Assembly: GCA_029783825.1 (NCBI GenBank) | Contig: JAREIK010003109.1 | Span: 82,815-146,814 of the forward strand | Length of the DNA stretch: 64,000 nucleotides | Direction of reading: 5' to 3' | From: Sapria himalayana | Taxonomy: Eukaryota; Streptophyta; Magnoliopsida; Malpighiales; Rafflesiaceae | Part shown: positions 47,667-59,347 of the stretch, one piece after another | How the letters are laid out: the number at the start of each line of letters is the position of its first letter | How positions within the stretch are numbered: the stretch's first letter is position 1 | The notes under the pieces: generated by a model | What the model saw: the letters and a program-made list of their open reading frames with translations, nothing else | Told to the model about the DNA's origin: nothing | Databases searched by the model: none | Program-made: the position numbers and the translations under genes

Positions 47667-48911
47667 AAGATTGATTAAAAAACGATGGTTCGAGTAAGCT
47701 TTTTATAGTGACTGGCCCCAGCACTTGTGCAGCCCCATACCCCAGAAAACCCTCAATTGGCCCAGCCCTTTGAGAGGTTATTTTTGGGAGACAGTTCCAC
47801 ATACGTAGAGTAAGGATTTGAACCCAAGTCCTCTCCCCTAGAGTACCTCCGCCTTAGCCACTAGGACAAAGACATCATTGGTAAAAAACTAAGGTTCGGG
47901 TAAGTTTTTTATAGTGACTGGCCACCCCGCTTGCACAGCCCCATACCCCATAAAACCCTCAATTGGCCTAACCCCTTGAGAGATTTTTTAGGAGGCACAG
48001 TTCCACATACGCAGAGTAAGGATTTGAACCCAAGTCCTCTCCCCTATATTACCTCCGCCTTAGCCACTAGGACAAAGACGTCATTAGTAAAAACTAAGGT
48101 TCAGGTATGTTTTTTATTATGGTGACTGGCCGCCTCGCTTGCGTGACCACATACCCCAGAAAACCTTCAATTGGCCCAGCCTCGAGAGGTTTTTTTTGGG
48201 AGGCACAGTTCCACATACGTAGAGTAAGGATTTGAACCCAAGTCCTATCCCCTGGAGTACCTCCACCTTAGCCACTAGGACAAAGACATCATTGGTAAAA
48301 AACTAAGGTTCTAGTGAGTTTTTTATAGTGACTGGCCGCCCCGCTTGCACGACCCCATACCCCAGAAAACCCTCAATTGGCCCAGCCCCTTGAAAGATTT
48401 TTTTAGGAGGCACAGTTCCACATATGCAGAGTAAGGATTTGAACCCAAGTCCTCTCCTCTGGATTACCTCCGCCTTAGCCACTAGGACATAGACATCATT
48501 AGTAAAAACTAAGGTTCGGGTAAGTTTTTTATAGTGACTGGCCGCCCCGCTTGCATGACCACATACCCTAGAAAACTCTCAATTGGCCCAGACTTGAGAG
48601 GATTTTTTGGGGGGCACAGTTCCACATACGTAGAGTAAGGATTTGAATCCAAGTCCTCTCGCCTAGAGTACCTCCGCCTTAGCTACTAGCACAAAGATAT
48701 CATTGGTTAAACTAAGGTTTGGGTAAGCTTTTTATAGTGACTGGCCCCACCGCTTGCGCGGCCCATACCCCAGAAAAGCCTCAATTGGCCCAGCTCCTCG
48801 AGAGGTTTTTTTGGGAGGCACAGTTCCATATACGCAGAGTAAGGATTTGAACCCAAGTCCTCTTTCCTGGAGTACCTCCGCCTTAGCTACCAGGACAAAG
48901 ACATCATTGGT
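47667..48911 (-). repeat. Monomer array upstream of LINE-R-A: 6 x ~206 bp, tRNA-like with TATA box
   Basis: Six tandem copies of a ~206-bp unit, with 203-208 bp between the B-box positions near 47,814, 48,020, 48,225, 48,433, 48,639 and 48,843. On the minus strand each unit reads ACCAATGATG, then TCCTAGTGGCTAAGG (A-box-like), then GGGTTCAAATCC (B box GGTTCAAATCC, matching the Pol III consensus GGTTCRANNCC), then a variable body and CACTATAAAAAGCTTAC. This is a tRNA-derived SINE-like unit in tandem, oriented with the LINE. Because units sit head-to-tail immediately upstream of the LINE, they may act like the 5' monomer arrays of mouse L1. The array has GATTGAGAGCTCTTTC on both sides. Confidence 0.8.
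47699..47707 (-). promoter_or_regulatory. TATAAAAAG box of the monomer nearest LINE-R-A
   Basis: On the minus strand CACTATAAAAAGC lies about 50 bp upstream of the LINE-R-A 5' end, with the target-site copy in between. The same box occurs once per monomer. Its spacing makes a TATA-driven start near the LINE border conceivable. Confidence 0.4.
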
Positions 48912-48927
48912 GATTGAGAGCTCTTTC
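48912..48927. repeat. Target-site copy 3 (3' flank of LINE-R-B)
   Basis: A perfect GATTGAGAGCTCTTTC directly adjacent to the T-run that is the complement of the LINE-R-B poly(A) tail. It also forms the right border of the six-monomer array. Confidence 0.85.
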
Positions 48928-48971
48928 GATTTTTTTTTTTGATAAATAAAAAGTCACTATCAAAAAATTCT

Positions 48972-51900
48972 TTACAATTTAAATAATTTCAGATTTTTAC
49001 ATTCATCATGAAATACAATAAAAATCTCAATTTTGATCTTCCTAATCAGGAACTTTGCTCTTTGAGATTTTTTTTTGTAAAGTCTCCTATTCCTTTCCTG
49101 CCATATATGGTAAACCGCCTCTACGAAGGAAGCCTTCCGAATATTGTTCATCGGTGTATCAGCTTTGTATCGCTCCAATATCACTTTGGAACTATCAAGA
49201 ATGGAGCAGAAGCTCCCATTTAAATCAGCCTAGGCCTGAACCTCCATAATGTAGCTGGAAAACTGACAATCAAAAAAGATATGATCGAGCGATTCTGCAT
49301 GGGTGCAGAATTCACAATTAAGACTTAGCGGGGTTGAGAAAGCTTTGTCCTGAGTTTATTTTGCATGGCAACCCAAAGATTGATGGCGTGTTTGGGGACA
49401 CATTTCCCAAACCAAATAGCTTTAGCTAAGAAATTTCTTCTTTTGAATCGAAGCTGGTTAAGAAGTGGTAGGCATTAGAAATTATTTTTTCACTTTCGCC
49501 CCACAAATTCAATAGTAGTTCCACTTGATCTTTCGAATCCACCTTGGATAGAAGCAGGTCTCTAACCGTCATTAGAGCTTTCCAAAAAAGAGTGTCTCCT
49601 TTTAGAATCCAATAATCCCACATAGATTGGGACCTGAGATAGAAGTGGTGAATCCATTTAATCCAGAGAGAAAGAGTCCTCTTTCCCATTTATCCGCCAA
49701 AGGGTTTTAATAAAAAAGGCCTTGTTCCAAACTGAAATGTTCAGAATGCCTAGGCCTCCTAGCCGGGTATGTGCGCACACCTTTGTCCAAGAAACCTTGG
49801 GCCTATATTTATCCTTCTCAGGGCCTCCCCATAAAAATCTCATGCACGCTCTTTCAATAGTGTTAATTACATGAGAGGGGAGTAAGAAAGTCGAGAACCA
49901 ATAGTCTTCAATCCTCTTAACGACCGTGCGAAGAAGTTCGAGTATACTGGCTAGAGAGAGGATTTTCCCTGCCCATTGGTGAATTGCCGAAGTGATTTTG
50001 GCAAGTAAAATAGATAACTATGAAGAAATTAATCGGCTAGAGGACGGGGAACCCCAAGAACACGAATGGGAGAGTACATTCCTCGTAACCAGAATTTTCA
50101 AGAATCTCGTTTTTAATTGTTCTATTCACTCCTCCAAAGAAGATGTTTGATTTGGAGGAGTTAACGAATAAACCCGAGATAGTAGAAAATATATTTAGGG
50201 CATCCAGAACTATAGAGGCTGAGGATTTGTCCCCCCTTGAGAAAATTATCAGGTCATCAGCGTACATTAGGTGTGATAGCTTAAACGGTGCGCACCCTGG
50301 ATGGAAGGAGAACCCCTCTTTATTGGTGGCTACGAGTAATAATCTTGAAGGATATTCCATACAAATGGCAAAGAGATAGGGGGAAACGGGATCTCCTTGC
50401 CTAAGCCCTCTATTACCTTTGAAAAACTCATGAAGTTGACCGTTAATCGCCATTGAATAAGAGGTTGAGCTGATGCATTTATTGATGATTTCAATGAATT
50501 GCTTGGGAAAATGTAGAGCATTTAAAACTTCCATTATAAATCTCCATTCCACAGTATCAAAGTCTTTTGGATGTCAATTTTAAAAAAACATCTCAGTAAT
50601 ATTCTCTTCCTTGCATATTTCCTAATTAGGCATTTGGTAAGGAAAAAATTATCCAAGATTAACATTCCCTTGATAAACACCCCTTGAGAATGACTGATTA
50701 TGCCACCCAACACCAATTTCAAACATGAGACAATGAGTTTTGAAATGATTTTATAGATAACATTACAACACGATATCGGCCGGTAATGTTTTACCGTAGA
50801 CGCATGGGAGGATTTAGGGATTAGAGCGATATATACATGGTTAATTTGTTTAAGCAATCTTTTTGAGTAAAAAAAACACTTACCTGCCCTAATAATGTCT
50901 CTCCCAATGACTTCCCAGGATGACTTATAGAATTCAGCCATGAATTTATCCGATCCGGTTGAGGCAATTTTGAACTCCCCATTGAGAAGACAACCCCCCT
51001 TATTTCTTCTGATGTAAAGGATAAGGAGAGCAAGTTTCAGTCCTCCTCTTTGAGTATTGGCTCTTTCACTATGATATCGGCCTCTATTCCCACATTTGGC
51101 TTTGAAGAGCCCAAGAGCACTTTATAATAGGAGACAAAGGTCTCTGCTATTTCATTTTTGGATGTCGTGAAATTTCCATCCTCCTTAGTGATAGATACTA
51201 TTTTGTTCTTTTGTAACTTGGAACTTGCAAGGGCATGGAAGAATTTAGTGCACCTATCCCTCTCCTTATGATATTTTATTTTAGCTTTTTGTCTAAGGAA
51301 TGATAATTTGTATTCTTCCAGCCTTCTTAAATTGATTTTCAACTGGATTTCCTCCTCTTTTAGGGCAATATTTGGGCAGGAAAATAATCTAGCCTGAGCA
51401 GAAATTAGAGTATCCCTGGTTAGCGATACTTTGGTGCTGATGTGGCCTAAGTGCTTTGCATTCAGCTCTTTAAGGGGATCTTTTAATAATTTTAGCTTAG
51501 GGTCTACTTGAAATATTAAAGATCCAGCAATTTTATTTCCCCATACATTTAAAAGTAGTGGTACAAAATCCTTATGTAAGGTCCACATGTTACAGAATTT
51601 AAAGGGGATTAGCCTTCCTTTGTCTGCACATTCAATGGATAGCAACATAAGGTAGTGATCTGAAAAGATGCCTGGAACCATGAATCTTATGTGGCTGTCT
51701 AATTGCAGTTTTTCCACTCACTATTTGTCATAGCTCTATCTAGTTTGCTCGACACCCTGCTATTTGACCAAGTGAAGAGGAAAGGTCCTTCATGTTCAAG
51801 CGAGATACACAGTTAAGTGCATCTTGGCACTCGTAGTTAGTGAGTATTCTACCTCCAACCCTATCCAATCCGGATAAAGGGGAGTTGAAGTCACCAAGTA

Positions 51901-52309
51901 GGATCCAGGGGAAAGGGCCAGCCCTTCCCGTCTCAACTAGATTGTTCCAGAGGCTTTTTTTGTTAACTACATAATGACACCCATAGATTATAGATAGATT
52001 AAAGGCCACACCTTTCTCAATATCAGTAACACGCATGAAGATATGCTGGGAAGTACAACTAATAGAGTTTATGCTTGCAGACTGACTGTCCCATAAAATA
52101 AGCAGCCTCCCATATTTGTAATGTGAAAAATTATCAAGAACGCATAACTTTTTAAACTTAGTTTTCATAAGCCAGGAAAGCTTTTCGTGACTAAGCTTAG
52201 CTTCCGCAATGACAAAAATATCAATCTGGAAGGTACTAAAAAGCCTCAGCACTTCTTTATGTTTAAAGGGGCAATTAAAACCCCTCAGATTCCAGTAGGC
52301 CATCCTCAT
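48972..52309 (-). pseudogene. LINE-R-B ORF2 (APE-RT), broken
   Basis: The start is set at the Met of MAYWNLRGFNC-like sequence (MRMAYWNLRG; homologous to MKISYWNLRG in C) rather than nine bases upstream. The APE domain has YWNLRGF, FVIAEAKLSHEKL, LLGDFNSPLSG and, after a frameshift near 51,770, FSDHYLML, so the catalytic Asp-His pair is intact. Then come a KIKYHKERDRCTKFFHALAS linker, ALIPKSSHASTVKHYRPISCCN, NRGLRQGDPVSPYLF and YADD (50,253-50,264). The motif A region (IDIQK) runs into a frameshift near 50,560. C-terminal pieces include FLWGGPEKDKYRPK, LGGLGILN and the AVYHIWQERNRRL block ending at 48,972. At least six frame changes. No RNase H. Confidence 0.87.
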
Positions 52310-53272
52310 GACCGACAATTTTCGTGCTCTTAAGAATCACTCGCCCATTCCTTAGTTTGTAAAAATATATTGGATAGCACACAAAGAAAAATATCCCGAG
52401 GCCTTTTGCTGGCGAGGGAACCCCATTACATAACCCTTCCCAGCTTGTACAGTACATCAGGGGCACATAAATCTTTACAGAAGCCCTTGTTTCCACCCAT
52501 ACATCAGACCAAAGAAAACCCAACCCCCGCCCAAATTCCCACCGCCCGCAAGTAGGAAGGCCACTGGATGACACACATTCATACGTTGTTGTAATCACAC
52601 ACCATTTAAACCATAACTTCGATTTAGCCCTTATAACCACCCTTATTCCCCAAAGAATCCCAAGCACACAAAGAGAATGCATTCGTAGAGAGTTCTCGCT
52701 TTTGATAAGTCGTAGCTCCATGGAAGTAAGACAATTGAGTTGATTAAAAAATTGGTTGCACACATTCACACAATCATTGTAGGCATGACCAAGGACCCTT
52801 ACACATTCATGTTGGCAACACACATTACACAAAAGATTTACAACATTATTCTTCGCCAGAGAGGCCTTCTTACATTTGACAGTTATGCCTCTAACTTCTG
52901 AAGGTCATGTAGCTACCTCCAGGCCTCCAGGGTACAGAGGCATGCCAACACATGCATTTTTAAGTCGCATCCAGTCAATTTTGATAAAAATCAGGTTGTT
53001 AAGAACTAGTCTGTTTTCCCCAGCATGTGAAATATAAACATTCCAAGCATCCATGAGCATGCCTAGAGATGCCCACACCTCTCCGAGAAGATCCCTTAAA
53101 GAGCGTACCAGGGGGAAATAGTTTTTCCCCTTTCCCAACCACCAAAACTCCAGGAACGAAACCAACAGAAAACAACAAAAACAGTCTAAGTAACCTAAAG
53201 GTTTAGCCTCATATTTCAAGGGAATGAGGGCCCCTGCAGAAACTTCTTGGAGGATCATGTGGGGCAACGCCC
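52310..53272 (-). other. LINE-R-B inter-ORF spacer
   Basis: About 1 kb between ORF1 and ORF2, in the position of the spacers in A and C. Minus-strand frames at 52,832-52,275 and 53,267-52,905 overlap it. They carry a few blocks also seen in the other copies but no recognisable domain, and are not called as genes. Confidence 0.5.
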
Positions 53273-55015
53273 TTAGCCATTGGTTCCTTGTTCATGCTTT
53301 TGTTCCTTAGGTTCAAAGATGACCCTTCCATGGTCTCTGCCTCCTTTTTCCTTTGGGTCTTTACAACGTAGCTGCCCCTCCTCGAGGGGGGGGGGGGGGG
53401 GGGGATAATCTTCCTTCTTCCACAGGCCTGATCTGCCTTGAAGGAGATGCTGGAAGTAGGTCATGCTGGCCTTCTCCCTTCCACGCCGGCACCCACTGGT
53501 AAGATGTCCAAAAACAGAATCGAATTTTCAGAAGGGCGGAGGCTTTCATACACAATGGGCTAGCAAATTTTCGAGCCATCCGGGAATTCTAGCCCAATTT
53601 CATGGATTAGGTTCCAGCTCAAATCGATTTCTACTAAGACTCGTGCATAGGCAATTTTAGATATATTAGATGTTAATTTATCCATGTGCAAGGGTCCACC
53701 GATGCAACTATCAGCATTGCTTAAACCCAATGTGTTCCATGAATGAAGTGGGAAGTTCGGGAATTTAATCCAGATTGAAACTTTTGCCATTTCTTTTAGT
53801 CCGTAGTGAAAACCCACTAGGAGTGGCTTTACATATAGTGGCCGACCATAAACTAGGAAGGGGCCCGAATTTAGGACATTCTCCATGTCCTCTAAATTTC
53901 CAAATTTAAAAACCAGTCATCCACTCAGGTGTTGGATAACCTGGGGGATAGCTTTCATTGAAGCTCCATAAACTTACTCAGCAAATACTGCTTGGGGCTT
54001 TTGGTTACAAAATACCCAACAATGCAGAATTTCCAATGGTCAATGCCATGGAGCAGATCATTTTCAACATACACTGCATTGCTCGGCTGCTTGGGGGGGG
54101 GGGGGGGGGGGATTTATGTTAGCTTAGAGGTATTTTGGATGGGAGGGGGGAATACCCTATAAAAGCTGTGGCATAGGCCTGCCATAATAGACAGCATCCA
54201 AGCCCCTGTTATTTAGGGCTCAGCCAGAATGATGGCTGGCCCTGGCATCGTCTTTTGGAGGAGTTCTTCATTCACATGTTTAACAACATTTTTGGACTCA
54301 TTTGTATTATCAATATCCAGGATGTTCATGCCAATATTCGAACATGGGTGCAGGGAGTCCATAGTAGTGCTAGGGGGGTCATTAAGGTTCATAATGCTCA
54401 TGTCCAGAGAGTTTCTTGACAATGGGTCATCAGTAGCAATACCGAAAACACTAGATTTAGTGTTCAGACTACCATTAAGCCTGTTGGTGTCGCTAGGGCC
54501 TTCATTTATCATGGGGGAGTCGTGAAAATCATTACTGTCAACATATGGGAACATCATATTCTCCTTTGAGAAGTCATCCGAGCTACTGGACGAGTTATTA
54601 AGAAGGCTAGAGGCATCGTTCTTGGATTCAGACATGTTTAAACTGTTTGCCGAGTTATCGTTAAGGTCATTTACTTCATTCGGGAGCCTCGGTACTGAGG
54701 AATTGGAAGTTTCGTTATTATCAAATCCACGCATTTCATTTGTGCCGTGAGAATCAATATCAAGACGAAGATGAAGCGAATATGAAATCAATTCGGGAGA
54801 AAACTTACCATATATAATTTTATGGCAGTCCCCATCCTCTATCACAAATTCCGTCGCACCTGGGTCATTTTCCGAGCACTGAATTAGGTGTTTTTTGGCT
54901 CGCTTCGGTTAAGCGTTGGCACCACTAAGATGTAGAAGGTTCAGACTAGTTTGGGGGAGTTCACCGCTGGAGCTCCGTTGGCTTCTGCACATAAGTGGTC
55001 ATCGGGCGGTCCCAT
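53273..55015 (-). pseudogene. LINE-R-B ORF1 (DUF4283-like), broken, with G-run expansions
   Basis: ATG 55,013-55,015 opens MGPPDDH, matching the MSGPP start of A. A long readable part (54,845-54,213) has FVIEDGDCHKIIYGK and a Ser/Asn/Asp-rich, probably disordered region. The core follows in other frames: GYFVTKSPKQYLL, then FLVYGRPLYVKPLLVGFHYG, then YARVLVEIDL at 53,886-53,560. In the knuckle only the FGH...C half remains; the first two Cys are lost in a frame change. The end has a Pro run from the G-tract, then LEEGQ, matching PLEEGQ in C. The other G-tract, at 54,093, expands a Pro-Pro codon pair present in C (YIPPAYPG). Confidence 0.8.
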
Positions 55016-55179
55016 TGGGATCATTTAAACATAGTAATAAACTGCAAATGGATCTTAAGTAAAAAATCTGCACTCCATTGCATTATCCAAGTCGAGATGC
55101 AGTGGAGAAGATGGGGTTTTGGGGGAATCGAAAAAGAGAACGCAAGGATCGGGAGAGGATGCGGGAGGGTTGGGTGAGT

Positions 55180-56009
55180 TTTTTCAAAACAAAGGTTCCG
55201 GTAAGCTTTTTATAGTGACTGGCACCACCACTTGCACGGCCTCATACCCCAGAAAATCCTCAATTGGCCCAGCCCCTTGAGAGATTTTTTTGGGAGGCAC
55301 AGTTCCACATACTTAGAGTAAGGATTTGAACCCAAGTCCTTTCCACTGGAATACCTCCGCCTTAGCCACTAGGACAAATACATAATTGGTAAAAAACAAT
55401 GGTTCAAGTAAGCTTTTTATAGTGACTAGCCCCATCGCTTGCGTGGCCCCATACCCCAGAAAACTCTCAATTGGCCTAGCCCCTTGAGAGGTTTTTTTGG
55501 GAGGCACAGTTCCACATACGTAGGGTAAGGATTTGAACCCAAGTCCTCTCCCCTAGAGTACCTCTGTCTTAGCCACTAGAACAAAGATATAATTGGTAAA
55601 ACTAAGGTTCGAGTAAGCTTTTTATAGTGACTGGCCCAACCGCTTGCACTGCCCCATACCCCAGAATACCCTCAATTGGCCCAGCCCCTAGAGAGGTTTT
55701 TTTGGGAGGCACAGTTCCACATACGCAGAGTAAGGATCTGAACCCAAGTCCTCTCCTCTTAAGTACCTCCGCCTTAGTCACTAGGACAAAGACATCATTG
55801 GTTAAAACTAAGGTTCGTGTAAGCTTTTTATAGTGACTGATCCTGCCGCTTGCGCGGCCCAATACCCCAGAAAATCCTCAATTGGCCCAGCCCCTTGAGA
55901 GGATTTTTTGGGAGACACAGTTCCACATACACAAAGTAAGGATTTGAACCCAAGTCCTCTCCCCTAAAGTACCTCCGCCTTATCCACTAGGACAAACATA
56001 TCATTGGTT
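55180..56009 (-). repeat. Monomer array upstream of LINE-R-B: 4 x ~206 bp, tRNA-like with TATA box
   Basis: Four tandem copies of the same ~206-bp unit, with spacing about 204-209 bp. They are in LINE orientation and have the same A-box-like, GGTTCAAATCC B-box and TATAAAAAG elements as the six-copy array (in the third unit the B box has one change). The left end joins the LINE-R-B 5' UTR directly without a target-site copy, so here the monomers behave as part of the LINE's 5' end. The right end abuts target-site copy 4 (56,010). Minus-strand frames within are artefacts. Confidence 0.8.
55206..55214 (-). promoter_or_regulatory. TATAAAAAG box ~30 bp upstream of LINE-R-B
   Basis: CACTATAAAAAGC on the minus strand. 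It lies about 27-35 bp upstream of where monomer sequence gives way to LINE-R-B (about 55,180), the usual distance between a plant TATA box and its start site. The LINE border itself is approximate. Confidence 0.5.
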
Positions 56010-56025
56010 GATTGAGAGCTCTTTC
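56010..56025. repeat. Target-site copy 4 (3' flank of LINE-R-C)
   Basis: A perfect GATTGAGAGCTCTTTC between the four-monomer array and the complement of the LINE-R-C poly(A) tail. Confidence 0.85.
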
Positions 56026-56205
56026 AATTTTTTTTTTGATAAATAAAGAAACACTATCGAAAAAAATTCTTTACAATCTATGGCATATGCAACAAATTAT
56101 GTTCTTTATAAAATACAATGTAAATATCCATTTTGATCTTCCTGATAATAAAATCTGCATCCGCGGCTTTCCCTTCGTGCAGTCATCTGTTCCTTTCCTT
56201 TCCTT

Positions 56206-59200
56206 CTAAATGTGATAAACCACAGCCACAAAAGTTGCCTTCATGAAGTTGTTTTCCACATAATCAGCTTTATACAGCTTCTTTAGGACTCTAAGACCTT
56301 CTGAAATAGAGGATATATTTCCCTTTATTTTCGCATAGGCTTGGGATTCCTTCAGGATGTAGCTAGAGAACCTACAATTGAAAAAAAATGTGATAGAACG
56401 ATTCTGCCTGGCAGCAGAATTCGTAGCTGATTTTGTTAATGCATGTGAAGGATTTATCTTTAGTCCAGAACTTGCCCGCCTAGCAATCCATAGGTTGACT
56501 GCGTGTTTAGGAACATAATTTTTCATCCATATGCATTCAGCCCATGGCCTTTCCTTTTTAGCGTCCGAGCCAGCGAGGAAGTGGTAAACATTATGGACAA
56601 TTCTACCCCCATCTCTCCATGCATTCAGAAGGGATTCAGCAACTTCTTTAGAGCCAGCCTTGCTTACTAGAGCATCTCTAACATCGATTAAGCTTTTCCA
56701 AAAGGGAGAGTCCTCCTTCGAGCATCGGGATTCCCACACGCTTTGAGAGTTGAGGTAAACATAGTGGATCCATTTAATCCAGAGAGCATCTTCTTTCTTG
56801 TTGATCCTCCACAATGTTTTGATGAAAAAAGCTTTATTCCATACAGAAAAATTAAGAATACCCAAACCTCCAAGGTGGGTCGGCATGCATACTTTATCCC
56901 AAGCAACTTTATGCCTACACCTTCCTTGAGGCTGGGCGCCCCAAAGGAATCTTCTACATACTTCATCGATGGAGTTAATAATATATGAGGGAAGGAGGAA
57001 GACTGAGAACCAATAGCCCTCGATACCTTGAACAACCATTCGTAGGAGCTCCAACCTGCCCGTGATAGAAAGCAGTTTCCCAACCCACAAATGGATGGCT
57101 GAGGTAATCTTAGCGAGTGAGATAGAAAACTATGAGGATATGAGACAGCTTGACGAAAGAGGGACTCCGAGAAAAATGAACGGCAGAGTACCCACCATAA
57201 ACCCAGATGCTTCTATAATCTCTTTTTTGGTTTCGCTATTCACTCTTCCAAAGAAGATTTTCAATTTGAAAGAGTTCACATTTAGCCTAGAAACCCCAGA
57301 GAACTCTTTTAGAGAATCCAATATAATAGATGAGGATGCCATGTCACCTTTCGAGAAGATGATTAGATCATCAGCATGCATCAAGTGCGTTATTTTGAGA
57401 GCCTTGCACCCAGGGTGAAATGTGAATCAATCCAGTAGGGAGGAAGAGGCAAGTTGCCTAGACAAGTATTCCATGCAAATCACAAAAAGATAGGGGGAGA
57501 TGGGGCCTCCTTGACTAAGACCCCACTAGCCTTTAAAATCCCCATGGAGTTGGCCATTAATTGCCACTAAATAGGACGTGGTGCTGATGCACTCATGGAT
57601 AATCTCAATGAAATGTTTTGGAAAGTTGAGACTAGTTAGAACATCAATGAGAAAACTCCATTCAACCGTGTCAAAGGCTTTCTGGATATCGACTTTGAAG
57701 AAGCACCGCAGAGATATTCTCTTACGAACGTATCTTCTAATCAACCCTTGGGCGAGAAGGGAGTTATCTGAGATTAGGCACCCTTTGATAAAAGCCCCCT
57801 GTGCGGGGCTGATAATGAGGTTCATTATTGATTGTAGGCGTAAGACAATGAGCTTCGAAATGACTTTGTATAGGACATTACAACATGAGATAGGCCAGTA
57901 ATCTTTAACGGTTGAGGCGTGAAAAGATTTTGGAATTAGTGCAATGTAGGTGTGATTAATTTGCCTTAACATTTTCCTGGAGTAGAAGAACCTCTTAACC
58001 GCATTGGCAACATCTCCCCCTATATGTTGCCAGGAAGCTCGAAAAAATTCTGCCGGATAGCCATCCGGCCCAGGCAATTTCGAGCACCCCATAAAAAACA
58101 CGACATTTTTAATTTCCTCCAGGGAGAAAGATAGGGTGAGAAGACGGTGGTCTTCGTCACTAAGCCTCGACCCATTTCTTATGATGCCCTCATTGATGCA
58201 ATTTCTGGGTTCCAATGAGCCCAGTAAGCCTTTAAAAAAGGAGACAAATGTGTCCGCAATGTCCTTTGAATTATGTAACTACCATCTTCCTTGAGATATT
58301 TTATCTTAGCCTTTTGCCTAAGGAAGGAGAGTTCACACTCCTCCAGTTTCCTTAGTTTAATTTTGAGCTGGATCTCCTTTTCATTTAGGGCAGGGCAAGG
58401 GCAATAAAACAATTCAGACTGAACAGGATTTAGCTCCTCCCTGGCACTCTTGACTCTCATATAGATATGACCAAAATGCCTATCATTTAATTTCTTAAGG
58501 GGTTCTTTCATGAGTTTCAGCTTTGCGGCTATTTGGAACATAGCTGAATCAGCCACTCTGCTTTTCCAAATGTTAAGTAGCAGTGGGACGAAATCTTTGT
58601 GGGAAAGCCACATGTTGCAGAATTTAAAAGGGATGAGCCTCACTTTGTCTGCATATTTGGTAGACATAAGGATCATACAATGATTCGAGTAGACTCCGAG
58701 TGCTAGGAATTTAACATGGTTATCAAGTAAAAGATTAGTCCATTCACTATTCATCATTGCTCTATCAAGCTTGCTAGAGATCCTTCCATTCGTCCAAGTA
58801 AAATAATTTTCGGAAGAAGGGAGGTCCTCCATGCCTAAACAAGAGAGGCAGTCGAGCACGTCGTGACATTTGTAGTTGGAGGCTATTCTGCCTCCAACTC
58901 TATCCATGCCAGATAAGGAGAATTTAAATCCCCTATGAGTGTCCAGGGGGAGGTTCTTACTTCACCTTCATCAATTAGATCGCTCCACAAACATCTTCTG
59001 GTGACCACAGAGTGGAGACCATATATAATAGAAAGTCTAAAGACTAAGCCTTTTTCTTTATCCATTACATGAAGAGTGATGAGCTGTGTTGTGCAAGTAA
59101 GAACTCTTATGTCTGAGGTATGAGGATCCCATAGAACTATGATTCTTTCGTAGCTATAACATGCAAAGTTATCCACCGCGCTAAACTTCCTAAATTTCGC

Positions 59201-59347
59201 CTGCATGAGCCAAGCTAGTTTATCATAACTAAGTTTGGCTTCAGCTATGGCGAAAATGTCAATGGCGTAAGCCTGGAATAGCCTGAGCACTTCCTTGTGC
59301 TTGAGGGGACAATTAAACCCTCTAAGGTTCCAATATGATATTTTCAT
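56206..59347 (-). pseudogene. LINE-R-C ORF2 (APE-RT), few lesions
   Basis: The start MKISYWNLRGFNC is conserved with B. The APE domain (59,347-58,883) has YWNLRG, AIAEAKLSYDKL and LIGDLNSP; a frameshift near 58,900 leads into MDRVGGRI, FTWTNGRISSKLDR and YSNHCMIL, where the usual SDH motif is SNH, a likely loss of endonuclease activity. A second frameshift lies near 58,210. From 58,215 on, one frame covers the whole RT and C-terminus with in-frame stops at about 57,526 and 57,130: LPGPDGYPAEFF, ALIPKSFHASTVKDYWPISCCN, FKVDIQKAFDTVEW (motif A), HADD instead of YADD (57,367-57,378), FLWGAQPQGRCRHK, LGGLGILNFSVWNKAF and the VVYHI end. No RNase H follows. Confidence 0.9.

Larger units (their letters stand above)
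48928..55179 (-). mobile_element. LINE-R-B, full-length L1-type LINE at the 18S target
   Basis: A ~6.25-kb minus-strand LINE of the same family as A and C. It has a 5' UTR of ~165 bp, ORF1 from ATG 55,015, an inter-ORF spacer of ~1 kb, ORF2, and a 3' end TTTTTATTTATC followed by a run of about 12 A. The 3' side abuts target-site copy 3. On its 5' side there is no target copy: the monomer array at 55,180 joins directly. Two long G-runs (53,387-53,404 and 54,093-54,111, plus strand) lie in ORF1. ORF2 has many frameshifts but keeps YADD. Confidence 0.9.

Noticed and set aside
47931..55833. Plus-strand frames reading PNPLRDFLGGTVPHTQSKDL-like peptides
   Set aside because: They lie in the tRNA-like monomers and repeat with the monomer; they run antisense to the A and B boxes.
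47667..56009. True tRNA genes in the monomers
   Set aside because: A good B box and an A-box-like stretch are present, but I could not fold a full cloverleaf with acceptor stem and anticodon arm, so they are called tRNA-like only.
42102..57901. Plus-strand frames through the LINE-R copies (for example 45,426-45,902, 57,062-57,418 and 57,578-57,901)
   Set aside because: They are antisense to ORF1, ORF2 or spacer of minus-strand LINEs and show no domain.
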